A program made the position numbers and the translations under genes. The notes under the pieces are model-generated. The model made no database searches, had not been told where the DNA came from, and saw only the letters and a list, made by a program, of their open reading frames with translations. A stretch of 64,000 bases of DNA from Bradyrhizobium sp. CB3481 (lineage in GTDB: Bacteria; Pseudomonadota; Alphaproteobacteria; Rhizobiales; Xanthobacteraceae): contig NZ_CP121647.1 in the NCBI RefSeq assembly GCF_029714305.1, positions 7,212,501-7,276,500 on the forward strand, read 5' to 3'. Of this stretch, positions 28,455-37,509 are shown piece after piece. Positions within the stretch are counted from its first letter, which is position 1. Every line of letters begins with the position of its first letter.

Positions 28455-28815
28455 GCCGAGAAAAAACGCGCGCTCGAATCCTTGCCCGATTATGGCGTCC
28501 ACGTGGCAAAGATCGTGGCAAACCAAGGACATCTGTCGTTCGGAAGCTTTTGAACCGTGGCTTGGGGGTGACAGACAAAAGGCGGGGAGCGTGGCAAAAA
28601 CGCGCGACCCGAGTTCAAATGGGTAGTTTGAGGTCAGTTTGTCGTGAGTTGTCCCGCATGGCGCTGGCTGCATGAAGGGGGCACATGTATCGTCTCGCGT
28701 TAATCGTGGCGTGCAGGCGTACAACTGAACCGAAGCCGGCGCTTTCCCGCGCAAGCTATGACGAGCGATGCTAACTGTTCCATGCCGGGGCAGTTTCGCC
28801 CAAGGGGGTGTGACG
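28455..28815. other. 361-bp gap without a supported gene
   Basis: No coding frame with good composition is seen. The stretch must hold the promoter of the L,D-transpeptidase gene. A sigma-54-like sequence at 28659-28672 was examined and rejected because the GG and GC elements are two bases too close. Confidence 0.5.
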
Positions 28816-30966
28816 ATGCGTGACTGTTCGATGAACCGTGCAGGATTTGACCGCGTGCTGATGGCCGTCGCGGCAACCTTCCTCACGGTATCCGCGACCT
28901 CAGCACTGGCGGGTCAGTCGACGACGCTGCGCCCCAGTGCTGCCGAGCTCGCGATCGACGCAGCAGTACCTCGTCCCGAACCCGCCAACATTCCGCCGCC
29001 GACCATCGGCGATTTCAAGATGGACTCCACCGCCTCGGTGCCTGACGTGACCAAGGCGATCGACAAGCCGGCCGAGCCCGCCGCGGCCACGAAGACCACC
29101 GAACCCAAGACCACCGAACCCAAGCCCGCCGACACGGCGGCCGCACCTGCTGCGAACGATGCCACGACCGCTGCGCCGCCGGCGGCGACAGCCACCGCGC
29201 CCGCTGCCGAACCCGCCAAGGAGCCGGTGAAGGTCTCAACCGTCGCGCCGGCCGACCAGCCGGTCGCCGACCGGCTGCGCGACATGCTCGGTACCAAGTC
29301 GCTGCGCTATTTCGACCGCAAGAATGAGCGCACGGCCGTCGAGAAGTTCTACGCCGCCCGCGACTATGCGCCGCAATGGACGCAAGCCGGCAAGTTGACC
29401 GACAGCGGCAAGGGCGTGATCGCCCGTTTGAAGGACGCCGGTGCCGAAGGCCTCAATCCGACCGACTATCCGGTGCCGGATTTTGCTTCCGCGACCTCGC
29501 CGGATCTGCTCGCCGAAGCCGAACTGAAGCTGACCGCGAGCATGCTTGACTATGCGCGGCAGGCGCAGAGCGGCCGGATGCACTGGTCGCAGGTTTCTGC
29601 CGACATCCAGTATCCGGAACACCCGACCGACCCGGCCGAAGTGCTCGCCAATATCTCGACCGCCAAGGACGCCTCCGCCGCGCTCGAGGCCTATAATCCG
29701 CCGCACAAGCTCTACAAGGAGCTGAAGGCCAAGCTCGCCGAGCTGCGCGGCCAGGGCGACGGGCCGCTGCTCCAGATCGCCGACGGCCCGGCGCTGGCCT
29801 ACAAGGCCGCGACTAAGAAGCAGGGTGAGGTGGCGCCGGAAGATTCGCGCGTGCCGCAACTGCGCGCCAAGCTCCACGTCTCCGACCATCCCGACAGCAC
29901 ACTTTACGACGCCAAGGTCGCCGCTGCCGTGCGCAAGTTCCAGGAAAGCGTCGACCTCAAGCCGACCGGCGTGCTCGACGACCGTACCGTGAAGGCGCTC
30001 AACAGCCCGAAGCGCGACCGGCAGATCGACACCGTGCTGGTCAACATGGAGCGCTGGCGCTGGCTGCCGCGCCAGCTCGGCGCTTCCTCGATCGGCAACG
30101 CCTATGTCATCCTCAACGTGCCTGATTTCACGCTTAAGGTGATGCAGAACGGCGCGCAGGTCTGGACCACGCGCGTGGTGACCGGAAAGCCCGGCAAGCA
30201 TGCGACGCCGATGCTGACGGAGACGATGAAGTTCATCACGGTCAATCCGACCTGGAACGTTCCGCCGTCGATCATCTACAACGAATACCTGCCGGCCCTG
30301 CAGCAGGACCCGACCGTGTTGCAGCGCATGGGCCTGAAGCTCGAGCGCAACCGCGACGGCAGCATCCATATTTCGCAGCCACCGGGCGAGGCCAATGCGC
30401 TCGGCCGTGTCCGCTTCAACTTCCCGAACAAATTCCTGGTCTATCAGCACGACACGCCGGACAAGCATCTGTTCGCCAAGGAGGAGCGTGCGTTCAGCCA
30501 CGGCTGCATGCGCGTGCAGAACCCGGATGTGTATGCGGCGACATTGCTCAACATCACAATGCCGAACGAGCGCTACACGCCGGAGAGAATTCGCAGCATG
30601 TACGGCCGTAGCGAGATCGACCTGAAATTCCCGACGCCGATCCCGGTGAACATCACCTACCAGACCGCGTTCGTGGACGATGCCGGCAAGCTGCAGATCC
30701 GCAAGGACGTCTATGGCCGCGACGCCGTCATGATCGCACTGCTCAAGAACGGCCGCAACAAGGACCTGGAGGCCATGGTCGCCCATGCCCAGCCGAGCTA
30801 TACGCGGCCGTCCGGCTCGAGCCTGCCGGCGGGGGTCAACTTCGCCAGCGACAACACCTACTCGTCCGGCCCCTCGTTCTTCGAGCGCCTGTTCGGAGGT
30901 CCGTCGACCGCCGCGACGCCCCCCGCCCCGATTGGCCGCCGGCCGCAGCAGCGCTTCACCCGGTAA
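28816..30966 (+). CDS. L,D-transpeptidase (YkuD domain, YcbB-like)
   Basis: A 716-residue secreted cell-wall enzyme. A signal peptide (about 1-33, ending SALAG) leads to a long Ala/Pro/Glu/Thr/Lys low-complexity region (about 60-135). It is followed by a scaffold domain (LRYFDRKNERTAVEKFYAARDYAPQW), a peptidoglycan-binding segment (AAVRKFQESVDLKPTGVLDDRTVKALN) and the YkuD catalytic domain with the active-site Cys in FSHGCMRVQNP. It likely forms 3-3 crosslinks in peptidoglycan. I use the ATG at 28816, with AAGGGGG upstream, rather than an earlier in-frame ATG at 28768. A terminator follows at 31067. Confidence 0.92.
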   Translation: MRDCSMNRAGFDRVLMAVAATFLTVSATSALAGQSTTLRPSAAELAIDAAVPRPEPANIPPPTIGDFKMDSTASVPDVTKAIDKPAEPAAATKTTEPKTTEPKPADTAAAPAANDATTAAPPAATATAPAAEPAKEPVKVSTVAPADQPVADRLRDMLGTKSLRYFDRKNERTAVEKFYAARDYAPQWTQAGKLTDSGKGVIARLKDAGAEGLNPTDYPVPDFASATSPDLLAEAELKLTASMLDYARQAQSGRMHWSQVSADIQYPEHPTDPAEVLANISTAKDASAALEAYNPPHKLYKELKAKLAELRGQGDGPLLQIADGPALAYKAATKKQGEVAPEDSRVPQLRAKLHVSDHPDSTLYDAKVAAAVRKFQESVDLKPTGVLDDRTVKALNSPKRDRQIDTVLVNMERWRWLPRQLGASSIGNAYVILNVPDFTLKVMQNGAQVWTTRVVTGKPGKHATPMLTETMKFITVNPTWNVPPSIIYNEYLPALQQDPTVLQRMGLKLERNRDGSIHISQPPGEANALGRVRFNFPNKFLVYQHDTPDKHLFAKEERAFSHGCMRVQNPDVYAATLLNITMPNERYTPERIRSMYGRSEIDLKFPTPIPVNITYQTAFVDDAGKLQIRKDVYGRDAVMIALLKNGRNKDLEAMVAHAQPSYTRPSGSSLPAGVNFASDNTYSSGPSFFERLFGGPSTAATPPAPIGRRPQQRFTR

Positions 30967-31066
30967 TCCCGGACGACTACGGTCCGCGTGCCCGCCGGCT
31001 AGAATTTCTTAATGAAATCAACAACCTTTCCTTCCGGGAGAGGTTGTTTACGTTAACCATTATCCC

Positions 31067-31094
31067 TGCCGCATCAGGCATGCGGCACTTTTTT
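31067..31094 (+). terminator. Rho-independent terminator downstream of the L,D-transpeptidase
   Basis: An eight-base-pair stem TGCCGCAT / ATGCGGCA closes a five-base loop and is followed by C and six T residues, about 100 bp after the stop codon at 30966. Strong by eye. Confidence 0.8.
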
Positions 31095-31233
31095 GCCACA
31101 GTCCGCGGGTTAGGTTAAGGCTTGCTTGGGGGCAGGTACGGTAAATCTCGGTTAACCGTCCTGCTTTAAGAATGCGTTCACCGTCTTTTGCCGGGGGTCT
31201 GCAAAAGAATCACCGTGAACGCTCGTCGACTGG

Positions 31234-32886
31234 GTGGGCTCATACGTGCTGGCTGGTTTCGCGCGCCAATTCAATCCGCTTGCTCTGCCAAAGGCCGGAT
31301 ACCGGATCGGCTTGACATCGCTATTGCTGCTCGCCGGCGCCGGCACGGTGCATGACGCGACCGCGCTGAACGAGACCCGCACCCTCTCCTTCCACCACAC
31401 CCATTCCGACGAAGACCTCACCGTCACCTTCAAGCGCGACGGCCGCTACGACGAAGACGCGCTGAAGAAACTCAACCACTTCCTCCGCGACTGGCGCAGC
31501 CAGGACTCCACCACGATGGATCGGCACCTGTTCGATATCATCTGGGAGGTCTACCGCGACGTCGATGGCAAGAAGCCGATCCAGATCATCTCCGCCTACC
31601 GCTCTCCCGCCACCAACGCCATGCTTCGCCGCCGCTCTTCCGGCGTCGCGCGTTTCAGCCAGCACATGCTCGGCCACGCGATGGATTTCTACATCCCGGA
31701 CGTGCCGCTGGAGAATATCCGCGCCGCGGGCCTCCGGCTGCAGCGTGGCGGCGTCGGTTTCTATCCGACCTCGGGCTCGCCGTTCGTTCATCTTGATACC
31801 GGCAGCATTCGTCACTGGCCGCGCATGACCCACGACCAGCTGGCCAGGGTCTTCCCGGACGGGCGCACGGTTCACCAGTCCACCAGCGGGCCGATGAAGG
31901 GCTATGAGCTGGCCCGTGCCGACATCGAACGCCGCGGCAATGGCGACGATGCCTCGACCAGCAAGTTGCCGAACCTGTTCGCGGCGCTGTTCAAGGGCGG
32001 CAGCAAGTCGGCGGAAGAGGATGACGAGGGCGGCAGCGCGCCAGTCAGGAACGAGAAGCCGGCGCCGGCCAGCGTGGCCGCCGCGAAATCCGCCGACCCG
32101 GTCCCGACGCCACGCGCAAAACCGGTCGGTGCGACCGTTCAGCTCGCCGCAGCCGACGCGCAGATCGTGCAGGCGACGAAGGCCAAGGCCGAAACCAAGG
32201 CTGAAACCAAGGCTGAGGCGAAGCCGGCCCAGCAGGCCGCCGCCGACACCGGCGAGCCGAAGCCGCAGACCCCGGCCGATATCATCAATTCCCGCGGCTT
32301 CTGGGACGACATACCGAAATCAACCAACCAGGCCACGCCCGCGCAGGTCGCCGCCCTCCGCGCCCGTCAGGCCCTTGCCGCCGCCACCGATCCGCAGCCG
32401 ACCGCCAGCGTCACCGAATCCTTCAACCGCGCGATGGCCTATGCACCGGCCGCCTCCTCTCCGGTCGACCGCGCCAACATCGTGGCGGCCACCGCGCCCG
32501 TACCGCGCTCCGTCCGCCCGGCGCGCAAGGACAGCGCTGCCGCAACCGAAATCAACACCGTGGTCGCCAAGGGGCCGCAGGGCAACTCCCAGGGCCAGGA
32601 TGCCGTGGTCGCCAACGCGACCCGCCTAGCCGCCGCCCGCGGCAACGATGTCTGGATGCGGGTCGTGATGCTGGCGCCGAGCGCAAGCAGCGCCATGTCG
32701 ACGACCGTGCTCGGCGACACCGAGATGACCCAGATGCGCGCCTTCTTCGTCAAGCCGAAGGCCGCGATCGCCATGACCTTCTCGGATGATCCGATGATGG
32801 GCATGAGCTGCGACAGCTTCACGGGATCGGCCACCACGCAGCTGCCGACCCAGTCTTTCGTGATGCGCACCGCCGCGCTGCGCTAG
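31234..32886 (+). CDS. DUF882/M15-type (YcbK-like) peptidase with long C-terminal tail
   Basis: A 550-residue exported protein (fewer if the GTG at 31246 is used). A membrane or signal segment (IGLTSLLLLAGAGTV) leads to a YcbK/DUF882 peptidase domain (about 48-215) with metal ligands in FSQHMLGHAMDFYI (His, Asp) and PFVHLDTG (His). This family is related to zinc D,D- or L,D-carboxypeptidases acting on peptidoglycan. The rest (about 230-550) is Ala/Lys/Thr-rich low-complexity with a short ordered end (AFFVKPKAAIAMTFSDDP). The start codon is a GTG and uncertain. It sits 140 bp downstream of the transpeptidase terminator and may serve the same envelope remodelling. Confidence 0.83.
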   Translation: MGSYVLAGFARQFNPLALPKAGYRIGLTSLLLLAGAGTVHDATALNETRTLSFHHTHSDEDLTVTFKRDGRYDEDALKKLNHFLRDWRSQDSTTMDRHLFDIIWEVYRDVDGKKPIQIISAYRSPATNAMLRRRSSGVARFSQHMLGHAMDFYIPDVPLENIRAAGLRLQRGGVGFYPTSGSPFVHLDTGSIRHWPRMTHDQLARVFPDGRTVHQSTSGPMKGYELARADIERRGNGDDASTSKLPNLFAALFKGGSKSAEEDDEGGSAPVRNEKPAPASVAAAKSADPVPTPRAKPVGATVQLAAADAQIVQATKAKAETKAETKAEAKPAQQAAADTGEPKPQTPADIINSRGFWDDIPKSTNQATPAQVAALRARQALAAATDPQPTASVTESFNRAMAYAPAASSPVDRANIVAATAPVPRSVRPARKDSAAATEINTVVAKGPQGNSQGQDAVVANATRLAAARGNDVWMRVVMLAPSASSAMSTTVLGDTEMTQMRAFFVKPKAAIAMTFSDDPMMGMSCDSFTGSATTQLPTQSFVMRTAALR

Positions 32887-32913
32887 GCGCGCTGTTTCTC
32901 AAAAATCGCTGTC

Positions 32914-33036
32914 GTCCTCGCGAATGCGAGGACCCATAACCACCAATGCGAGTCGTTAAAGCTTGCTGGGGCTCCAGCATTCTTCAACTTGACCATCGGT
33001 GGCTGGGTCCCGGATCGCGCTTCGCTTGTCCGGGAC
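32914..33036. repeat. Two REP-like hairpins downstream of the M15 peptidase gene
   Basis: Two perfect hairpins: GTCCTCGC-GAAT-GCGAGGAC at 32914-32933 and GTCCCGGA / TCCGGGAC arms at 33007-33014 and 33029-33036. They lie in the gap between the peptidase stop and the converging gapR gene. Their form fits repetitive extragenic palindromes common in Bradyrhizobium-like genomes; the first may also act as a terminator. Confidence 0.65.
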
Positions 33037-33066
33037 GACGAGGGACTTGTGTGGCGGCCTATGGCC

Positions 33067-33345
33067 TCACAGCATCCCGAGCGCCTGCATGTAGGTTTCC
33101 AAAATGGTTTCCTGCTCGGCGCGCTCGTTGGCGTCCTGCTTGCGCATTCGCACGATGGTGCGCAGCGCCTTGGTGTCGAAACCGTTGCCCTTGGCTTCGG
33201 CATAGACGTCGCGGATGTCGTCGGAAATCGTCTTCTTTTCTTCTTCCAGCCGTTCGATGCGCTCGACGATGGCCTTGAGCTGGTCTTTGGCGAATCTGTG
33301 CGCGACCTCGTCCTGGACGGCAGCGGCGGTGGAGGAGGTGGCCAT
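33067..33345 (-). CDS. gapR: GapR-family DNA-binding protein (DUF2312)
   Basis: A 92-residue protein [39 protein letters not shown]... This is the DUF2312/GapR family, nucleoid-associated proteins first studied in Caulobacter that bind overtwisted, AT-rich DNA and help replication and topoisomerase action. The sequence is helical throughout, with the conserved [28 protein letters not shown] core. The ATG at 33345 has AGGAGT upstream; the longer reading begins in the intergenic repeat region. It is transcribed alone. Confidence 0.92.
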   Translation of the reverse strand: MATSSTAAAVQDEVAHRFAKDQLKAIVERIERLEEEKKTISDDIRDVYAEAKGNGFDTKALRTIVRMRKQDANERAEQETILETYMQALGML

Positions 33346-33507
33346 CGGATACTCCTGAAATGGAACTGAATGGTGATGCTGAAAGATCAAGCGCCGCACG
33401 CGTTACCGCACGGCGCTTTTTGCAGATTGACCCTCAAGATCGGGGGCCCTTGCGTCAAGGCGGCATCGCGCTCATCCACAGCGCGCCCACAGGAGATGAC
33501 GGTTCGC

Positions 33508-33611
33508 CGTCATTCCGGGGCGATGCGAAGCATCGAACTATGGGGCGCCCTTGCGCCCCTGAGAATCTCGAGATTCCGGGTCTGGTGCTGGCGCACCATC
33601 CCGGAATGACG
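33508..33611. repeat. Long palindromic repeat, family A, copy 1
   Basis: Terminal arms CGTCATTCCGGG (33508-33519) and CCCGGAATGACG (33600-33611) are perfect inverses, with an internal hairpin GGGGCGC / GCGCCCC near 33542-33559. The same arms recur at 36188-36209 (one arm) and 60847-60962. This is a dispersed palindromic element lying between gapR and the DUF1244 gene. Confidence 0.8.
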
Positions 33612-33647
33612 GGCCCAGTTAGTTGGAGATTAAGAGTCTCACCAAGC

Positions 33648-33950
33648 TCAATGCCCGGGATGAACCTTCTTCATTGCGGCAAGCTGTTCCGGCGTCGCCG
33701 TGCCCTGGTGCTTCGCCTTCCACTCCTCATAGGGCATGCCGTAGATCGCCTCACGGCTCTCGTCTTTGCTGATGGCGATGCCCTTGGCGTCGGCCTCCTC
33801 CTTCATCCAGTTGGAGAGGCAGTTGCGGCAGAAGCCGGCCAGATTCATCAGATCGATGTTCTGGACATCGGTCCTGCTGCGCAGATGGCTGACCAGGCGC
33901 CGGAAAGCGGCGGCTTCCAATTCCGTTCTGGTTTTGTCGTCAATCGTCAT
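33648..33950 (-). CDS. DUF1244 protein
   Basis: A 100-residue soluble protein, MTIDDKTRTELEAAAFRRLVSHL..., with the conserved LMNLAGFCRNCLSNWMKEEAD and MPYEEWKAKHQ segments of DUF1244, a family common in alphaproteobacteria with no known activity. Two Cys residues (CRNC) might bind metal. The ATG at 33950 is the family start; the longer reading adds unrelated residues. Between it and gapR lies a palindromic repeat, so these are separate units. Confidence 0.83.
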   Translation of the reverse strand: MTIDDKTRTELEAAAFRRLVSHLRSRTDVQNIDLMNLAGFCRNCLSNWMKEEADAKGIAISKDESREAIYGMPYEEWKAKHQGTATPEQLAAMKKVHPGH

Positions 33951-34148
33951 GGCGGGGTGCTGCCTCATAGGGTGCCGGGCATTTGATCTCAGGTGGGAAT
34001 TTGTCACAGATTTTGCCATATCTGCGCGCAAAATTGGCAACCTCACAGGGAGCCCGGTTTCCCGTAGCGCGGGAAAGGCGTTCCCCGGCCGTTGACAGGT
34101 CCCGCCGGCTCACGCGAAATCGTCAATGATTTGATATAGCTTGGCTGC

Positions 34149-34733
34149 ATGATTGCAAAAGATTCGCGCTGCTTGTCCCCCTTTCGCGCTCGCATGGCCG
34201 CCAGTATGGCGGCGCTGCTGGCGTTGGCGGCGACGTGCCTGTGGAGCGATCCTGCGGCGGCCGATTTCCGGCTCTGTAACAACACTTCCAGCCGGGTCGG
34301 CATTGCGCTCGGCTACAAGGACGCCGAGGGCTGGACCACCGAAGGCTGGTGGAACGTGTCCTCGCGCAGTTGCGAGACCCTGCTACGCGGAACTCTTGTC
34401 GCACGTTACTATTACATCTACGCGCTCGACTATGACCGCGGCGGTGAATGGTCGGGGCAGGCCTTCATGTGTTCGCGTGACAAGGAATTCACCATCAAGG
34501 GCACCGAGAATTGCCTGGCGCGCGGCTACGACCGCACGGGCTTCTTCGAGGTCGATACAGGCGAACAGCGAGCGTGGACCGTGCAACTGACCGAAGCCAA
34601 CGAACAGCCGGCACAACGCGTGCCAGGGATTCCGGGAACGATGGGACCGGGCGGCCCCGGCGGGGTGCCCGGGCTCGCCAATCCGCCGCCGGGCGGATCG
34701 GGTCTGCCGCCAGCCCCGGCGCCCAAGCAATGA
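34149..34733 (+). CDS. Exported DUF1036 protein
   Basis: A 194-residue protein with a signal peptide (MAASMAALLALAATCLWSDPAAA). The DUF1036 domain runs from about 39 to 150 (DFRLCNNTSSRVGIALGYKDAEGW, GWWNVSSRSCETLL, RGYDRTGFFEVDTGE), with paired cysteines that should form disulfides in the periplasm. The C-terminus (155-194) is Pro/Gly-rich. The function of the family is not established. Its stop codon overlaps the ATG of the pyruvate kinase gene (ATGA), so both are made from one transcript. Confidence 0.85.
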   Translation: MIAKDSRCLSPFRARMAASMAALLALAATCLWSDPAAADFRLCNNTSSRVGIALGYKDAEGWTTEGWWNVSSRSCETLLRGTLVARYYYIYALDYDRGGEWSGQAFMCSRDKEFTIKGTENCLARGYDRTGFFEVDTGEQRAWTVQLTEANEQPAQRVPGIPGTMGPGGPGGVPGLANPPPGGSGLPPAPAPKQ

Positions 34734-36166
34734 GACGGCTTCGTCGCATCAAGATCCTCGCGACCCTCGGCCCGGCATCATCAGACAGCGCGATGATCCG
34801 GAAGCTGTTCGAGGCCGGCGCGGACGTGTTTCGCATCAACATGAGCCACACCCCGCATGACAAGATGCGGGAGCTGGTCACGACCATCCGCAATGTCGAG
34901 AGCAGCTACGGCCGCCCGATCGGCATCCTGGTCGACCTGCAGGGTCCGAAGTTGCGCCTTGGCGCTTTCGCCGACGGCTCGACGCAGCTCAAGAACGGCC
35001 AGAGTTTTGTGCTCGATTCCGACAAGGCGCCGGGCGACAACAACCGCGTGCAGCTGCCGCATCCGGAAATCCTCGCGGCCCTTCGGCCCGGCCATGCGCT
35101 ATTGCTCGACGACGGCAAGGTGCGCCTGATCGCCGAGGAAACCTCGCCCGAGCGCGCGGTGACGCGCGTCGTGATCGGCGGCAAGATGTCGGACCGCAAG
35201 GGCGTCAGCCTGCCCGATACCGATCTGCCGGTGTCGGCGATGACGCCGAAGGACCGCGCCGATCTCGAAGCTGCACTGGTGACCGGGGTCGACTGGATCG
35301 CGCTCTCCTTCGTGCAGCGCGCCGAGGACGTTCACGAGGCCAAGCGGATGATCCGCGGCCGCGCCGCTGTCATGGCCAAGATCGAGAAGCCGCAGGCGAT
35401 CGACCGCCTCGCCGAGATCATCGATGCATCAGATGCGCTGATGGTGGCGCGCGGCGACCTCGGCGTCGAGCTGCCGCTGGAGCGGGTGCCGAGCCTGCAG
35501 AAGCAGATGACGCGGATGGCACGCCGCGCCGGCAAGCCGGTGGTGATCGCAACCCAAATGCTGGAATCGATGATCCAGGCGCCGGTGCCGACCCGCGCCG
35601 AGGTCTCCGACGTCGCGACCGCCGTCTATGAGGGCGCCGATGCCATCATGCTGTCGGCTGAATCCGCCGCCGGCAAATTCCCGGTCGAGGCAGTCTCCAC
35701 CATGAACCGCATCGGCGAGGAAGTGGAGCGCGACCCGACCTATCGCACGGTGCTGTCGGCGCAGCGGGCCGAACCAGAGAATACGGTCGGCGACGCCATC
35801 GCGGACGCCGCCCGGCAGATCGCCGAAACATTGGAATTATCCGCGATCATCTGCTGGACCTCGTCAGGCTCCACGGCGATCCGCGTAGCCCGCGAGCGGC
35901 CGAAGCTGCCGGTGGTGGCGATCACGCCGAACCTTGAGACCGGCCGTAAATTGTCGGTCGTCTGGGGCGTGCATTGCGTGGTGGCGGAAGACGCGCACGA
36001 CCAGGACGACATGGTCGACCGTGCCGGCTCGATCGCGTTTCGTGACGGCTTCGCCAACGCAGGCCAGCGCGTGATCATCGTCGCCGGCGTGCCGTTGCGC
36101 ATCCCCGGCACCACCAACATGGTGCGCATCGCCACTGTCGGCGGGGAAGGCAAGCCCGAGAAGTGA
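34730..36166 (+). CDS. pyk: Pyruvate kinase
   Basis: A 478-residue glycolytic enzyme converting phosphoenolpyruvate and ADP to pyruvate and ATP. It begins MRRLRRIKILATLGPASSD and shows the family patterns FRINMSHTPHD, LVDLQGPKLRLG, MAKIEKPQAIDRL (the catalytic Lys and Mg-binding Glu), MVARGDLGVELP and ATQMLESMIQAPVPTRAEVSDVA. Length and domains are normal. The start at 34730 is fixed by the known N-terminus; the reading extends 73 codons upstream in the DUF1036 gene but without similarity. The ATGA overlap indicates translational coupling. Confidence 0.96.
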   Translation: MRRLRRIKILATLGPASSDSAMIRKLFEAGADVFRINMSHTPHDKMRELVTTIRNVESSYGRPIGILVDLQGPKLRLGAFADGSTQLKNGQSFVLDSDKAPGDNNRVQLPHPEILAALRPGHALLLDDGKVRLIAEETSPERAVTRVVIGGKMSDRKGVSLPDTDLPVSAMTPKDRADLEAALVTGVDWIALSFVQRAEDVHEAKRMIRGRAAVMAKIEKPQAIDRLAEIIDASDALMVARGDLGVELPLERVPSLQKQMTRMARRAGKPVVIATQMLESMIQAPVPTRAEVSDVATAVYEGADAIMLSAESAAGKFPVEAVSTMNRIGEEVERDPTYRTVLSAQRAEPENTVGDAIADAARQIAETLELSAIICWTSSGSTAIRVARERPKLPVVAITPNLETGRKLSVVWGVHCVVAEDAHDQDDMVDRAGSIAFRDGFANAGQRVIIVAGVPLRIPGTTNMVRIATVGGEGKPEK

Positions 36167-36187
36167 CGGCGCCGCCGTCAGCTCTCG

Positions 36188-36209
36188 CGTCATTCCGGGG
36201 CGATGCGCG
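36188..36209. repeat. Family A palindromic repeat, one arm only
   Basis: The arm CGTCATTCCGGGGCGATGCG is present between the stops of the converging pyk and osmC-type genes, but no inverse arm follows within the gap. It looks like a truncated copy of the element at 33508 and 60847. Confidence 0.6.
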
Positions 36210-36215
36210 GCAGAA

Positions 36216-36641
36216 CTACACCAGCTTCGCATCCAGCGTGATGTTGGTGTTCAGCAGCTTCGACACCGGGCAGCCGGCCTTGGCCTTGCCAGCCAGTTCC
36301 TGAAACTTCGCATCCTCAGCGCCCGGTATTTTCGCATTCAGCGTCAGGTGAACCGAGGTGATGGCAAAGCCATCGCCCTGCTTTTCCAGCGTGACGTCGG
36401 CCTTGGTCTCCATGTGCTCGGCGATGAGCTTGGCCTCACCGAGGATCAGCGACAGCGCCATGGTAAAGCAGGCGGCATGCGCCGCGCCGATCAACTCTTC
36501 CGGATTGGAGCCCGCCTTGCCTTCGAAGCGGCTGGCGAAGCCGTAGGGATAATCATTCAGCGCGCCGCTTTTGGTCGAAATCGCGCCCTTGCCGTCCTTG
36601 ATGCCGCCCTGCCACTTGGCTGAACCTGATGTCGTTGTCAT
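36216..36641 (-). CDS. OsmC-family peroxiredoxin
   Basis: A 141-residue OsmC/Ohr-type thiol peroxidase that reduces organic hydroperoxides. Both redox cysteines are present: AAHAACFTMALSL and AGCPVSKLLN. The N-terminal MTTTSGSAKWQGGIKDGKGAISTKSG and the central YPYGFASRFEGKAGSNPEELIGAAH match OsmC more closely than Ohr. The ATG at 36641 is the family start. A tetR gene lies 90 bp upstream on the same strand, so the regulator and peroxidase may form one operon or be controlled together. Confidence 0.88.
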   Translation of the reverse strand: MTTTSGSAKWQGGIKDGKGAISTKSGALNDYPYGFASRFEGKAGSNPEELIGAAHAACFTMALSLILGEAKLIAEHMETKADVTLEKQGDGFAITSVHLTLNAKIPGAEDAKFQELAGKAKAGCPVSKLLNTNITLDAKLV

Positions 36642-36730
36642 GGCATGCTCCTGCTCACGGGGATTGGACCGTCGATAAGCCACAAGCTGGCAAATGGTTG
36701 CGACAGATGCATGTCGTGAATGATGGGAAG

Positions 36731-37405
36731 CTAGGCCCCAACCAGCGCCTTGGCCGGCAGCACCGCCTGCACCACGAGGCCGCGGGCGCGGGCGTCCATC
36801 ACGCCGACGGCGCGCAGCGCCAGCAGCGTGACCGTTTGCACGGCATCGCGCAGCTTGGCGGGATCATCGAGGTTTTCCGGCGCCAACGGGCCGACCAGCG
36901 ATTCATGCAGCGCGCCGAGCAGCGCGGTCGCGGCGAGCGCCGTATCCTGCGCGGGAAGATGGCCGGCGCGCACCGCGGCGTCGATCCGGGTCGCAATCTC
37001 GCCGGAGATTTCGCGGCGGCTGGCAAGCCGCGACACCGAGACGTCGACATCGACCGGCTCGGCCAGGATGCCCCAGGCGAGCTTGCGCTGCGACAGCACA
37101 TGGACGGCAACGGTAGTAACGGCGGCCGCCAACGCCGAGGACGGTCCCGGTGCGGCGTCGGCCGCGCGGCGAATCGCCGCCAGTTCGTCGCGCGAAACCT
37201 CCGCGATCAGTTCGGAGATCAGCTCGGCCTTGGAAGGAAAGTAACGGTAAACGGTACCGGCCGCGACATTGGCGCGGACCGCCACCGGCGCAATCTGCAC
37301 CGCCGCCATGCCGCCCTCCGCCGCAGCGTCCCGCGCCGCCGCCAGGATGGCGCTGCGCCGGGCCGCCAGCCGTTTTACGACCTGATGGGTTCGCCGATAG
37401 ACCAT
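36731..37405 (-). CDS. TetR-family transcriptional regulator
   Basis: A 224-residue repressor. The N-terminal HTH is visible in ILAAARDAAAEGGMAAVQIAPVAVRANVAAGTVYRYFPSKAELISELI, the classic TetR pattern ending in Tyr-Arg-Tyr-Phe. The C-terminal domain is Ala/Leu-rich and should bind a hydrophobic ligand. I chose the ATG at 37405 (MVYRRTHQVVKR), which lies properly before the HTH. An operator-like inverted repeat at 37510-37525 lies about 105 bp upstream. Its probable targets are itself and the osmC-type gene 90 bp downstream; this is inference from order. Confidence 0.83.
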   Translation of the reverse strand: MVYRRTHQVVKRLAARRSAILAAARDAAAEGGMAAVQIAPVAVRANVAAGTVYRYFPSKAELISELIAEVSRDELAAIRRAADAAPGPSSALAAAVTTVAVHVLSQRKLAWGILAEPVDVDVSVSRLASRREISGEIATRIDAAVRAGHLPAQDTALAATALLGALHESLVGPLAPENLDDPAKLRDAVQTVTLLALRAVGVMDARARGLVVQAVLPAKALVGA

Positions 37406-37509
37406 GGCGCGTTGTCCGTCCCCGGCGCGCTCTCGAGCCCCGTGGAGCCTTTCCGGAACGCGCGCACCTGCAATCCCTTGAGCGACAAGTATGCTTGCGC
37501 CTTGAAGAA

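Noticed and set aside
28659..28672. Possible sigma-54 promoter (TGGCGCTGGCTGCA) before the L,D-transpeptidase gene
   Set aside because: The GG and GC elements are two bases closer than the fixed -24/-12 spacing requires.
29236..30786. A 516-codon frame opposite to the L,D-transpeptidase
   Set aside because: Shadow composition without domains; the transpeptidase is complete on the plus strand.
36188..36209. Terminator between pyk and the osmC-type gene
   Set aside because: It is one arm of a dispersed repeat with no pairing partner in the gap.
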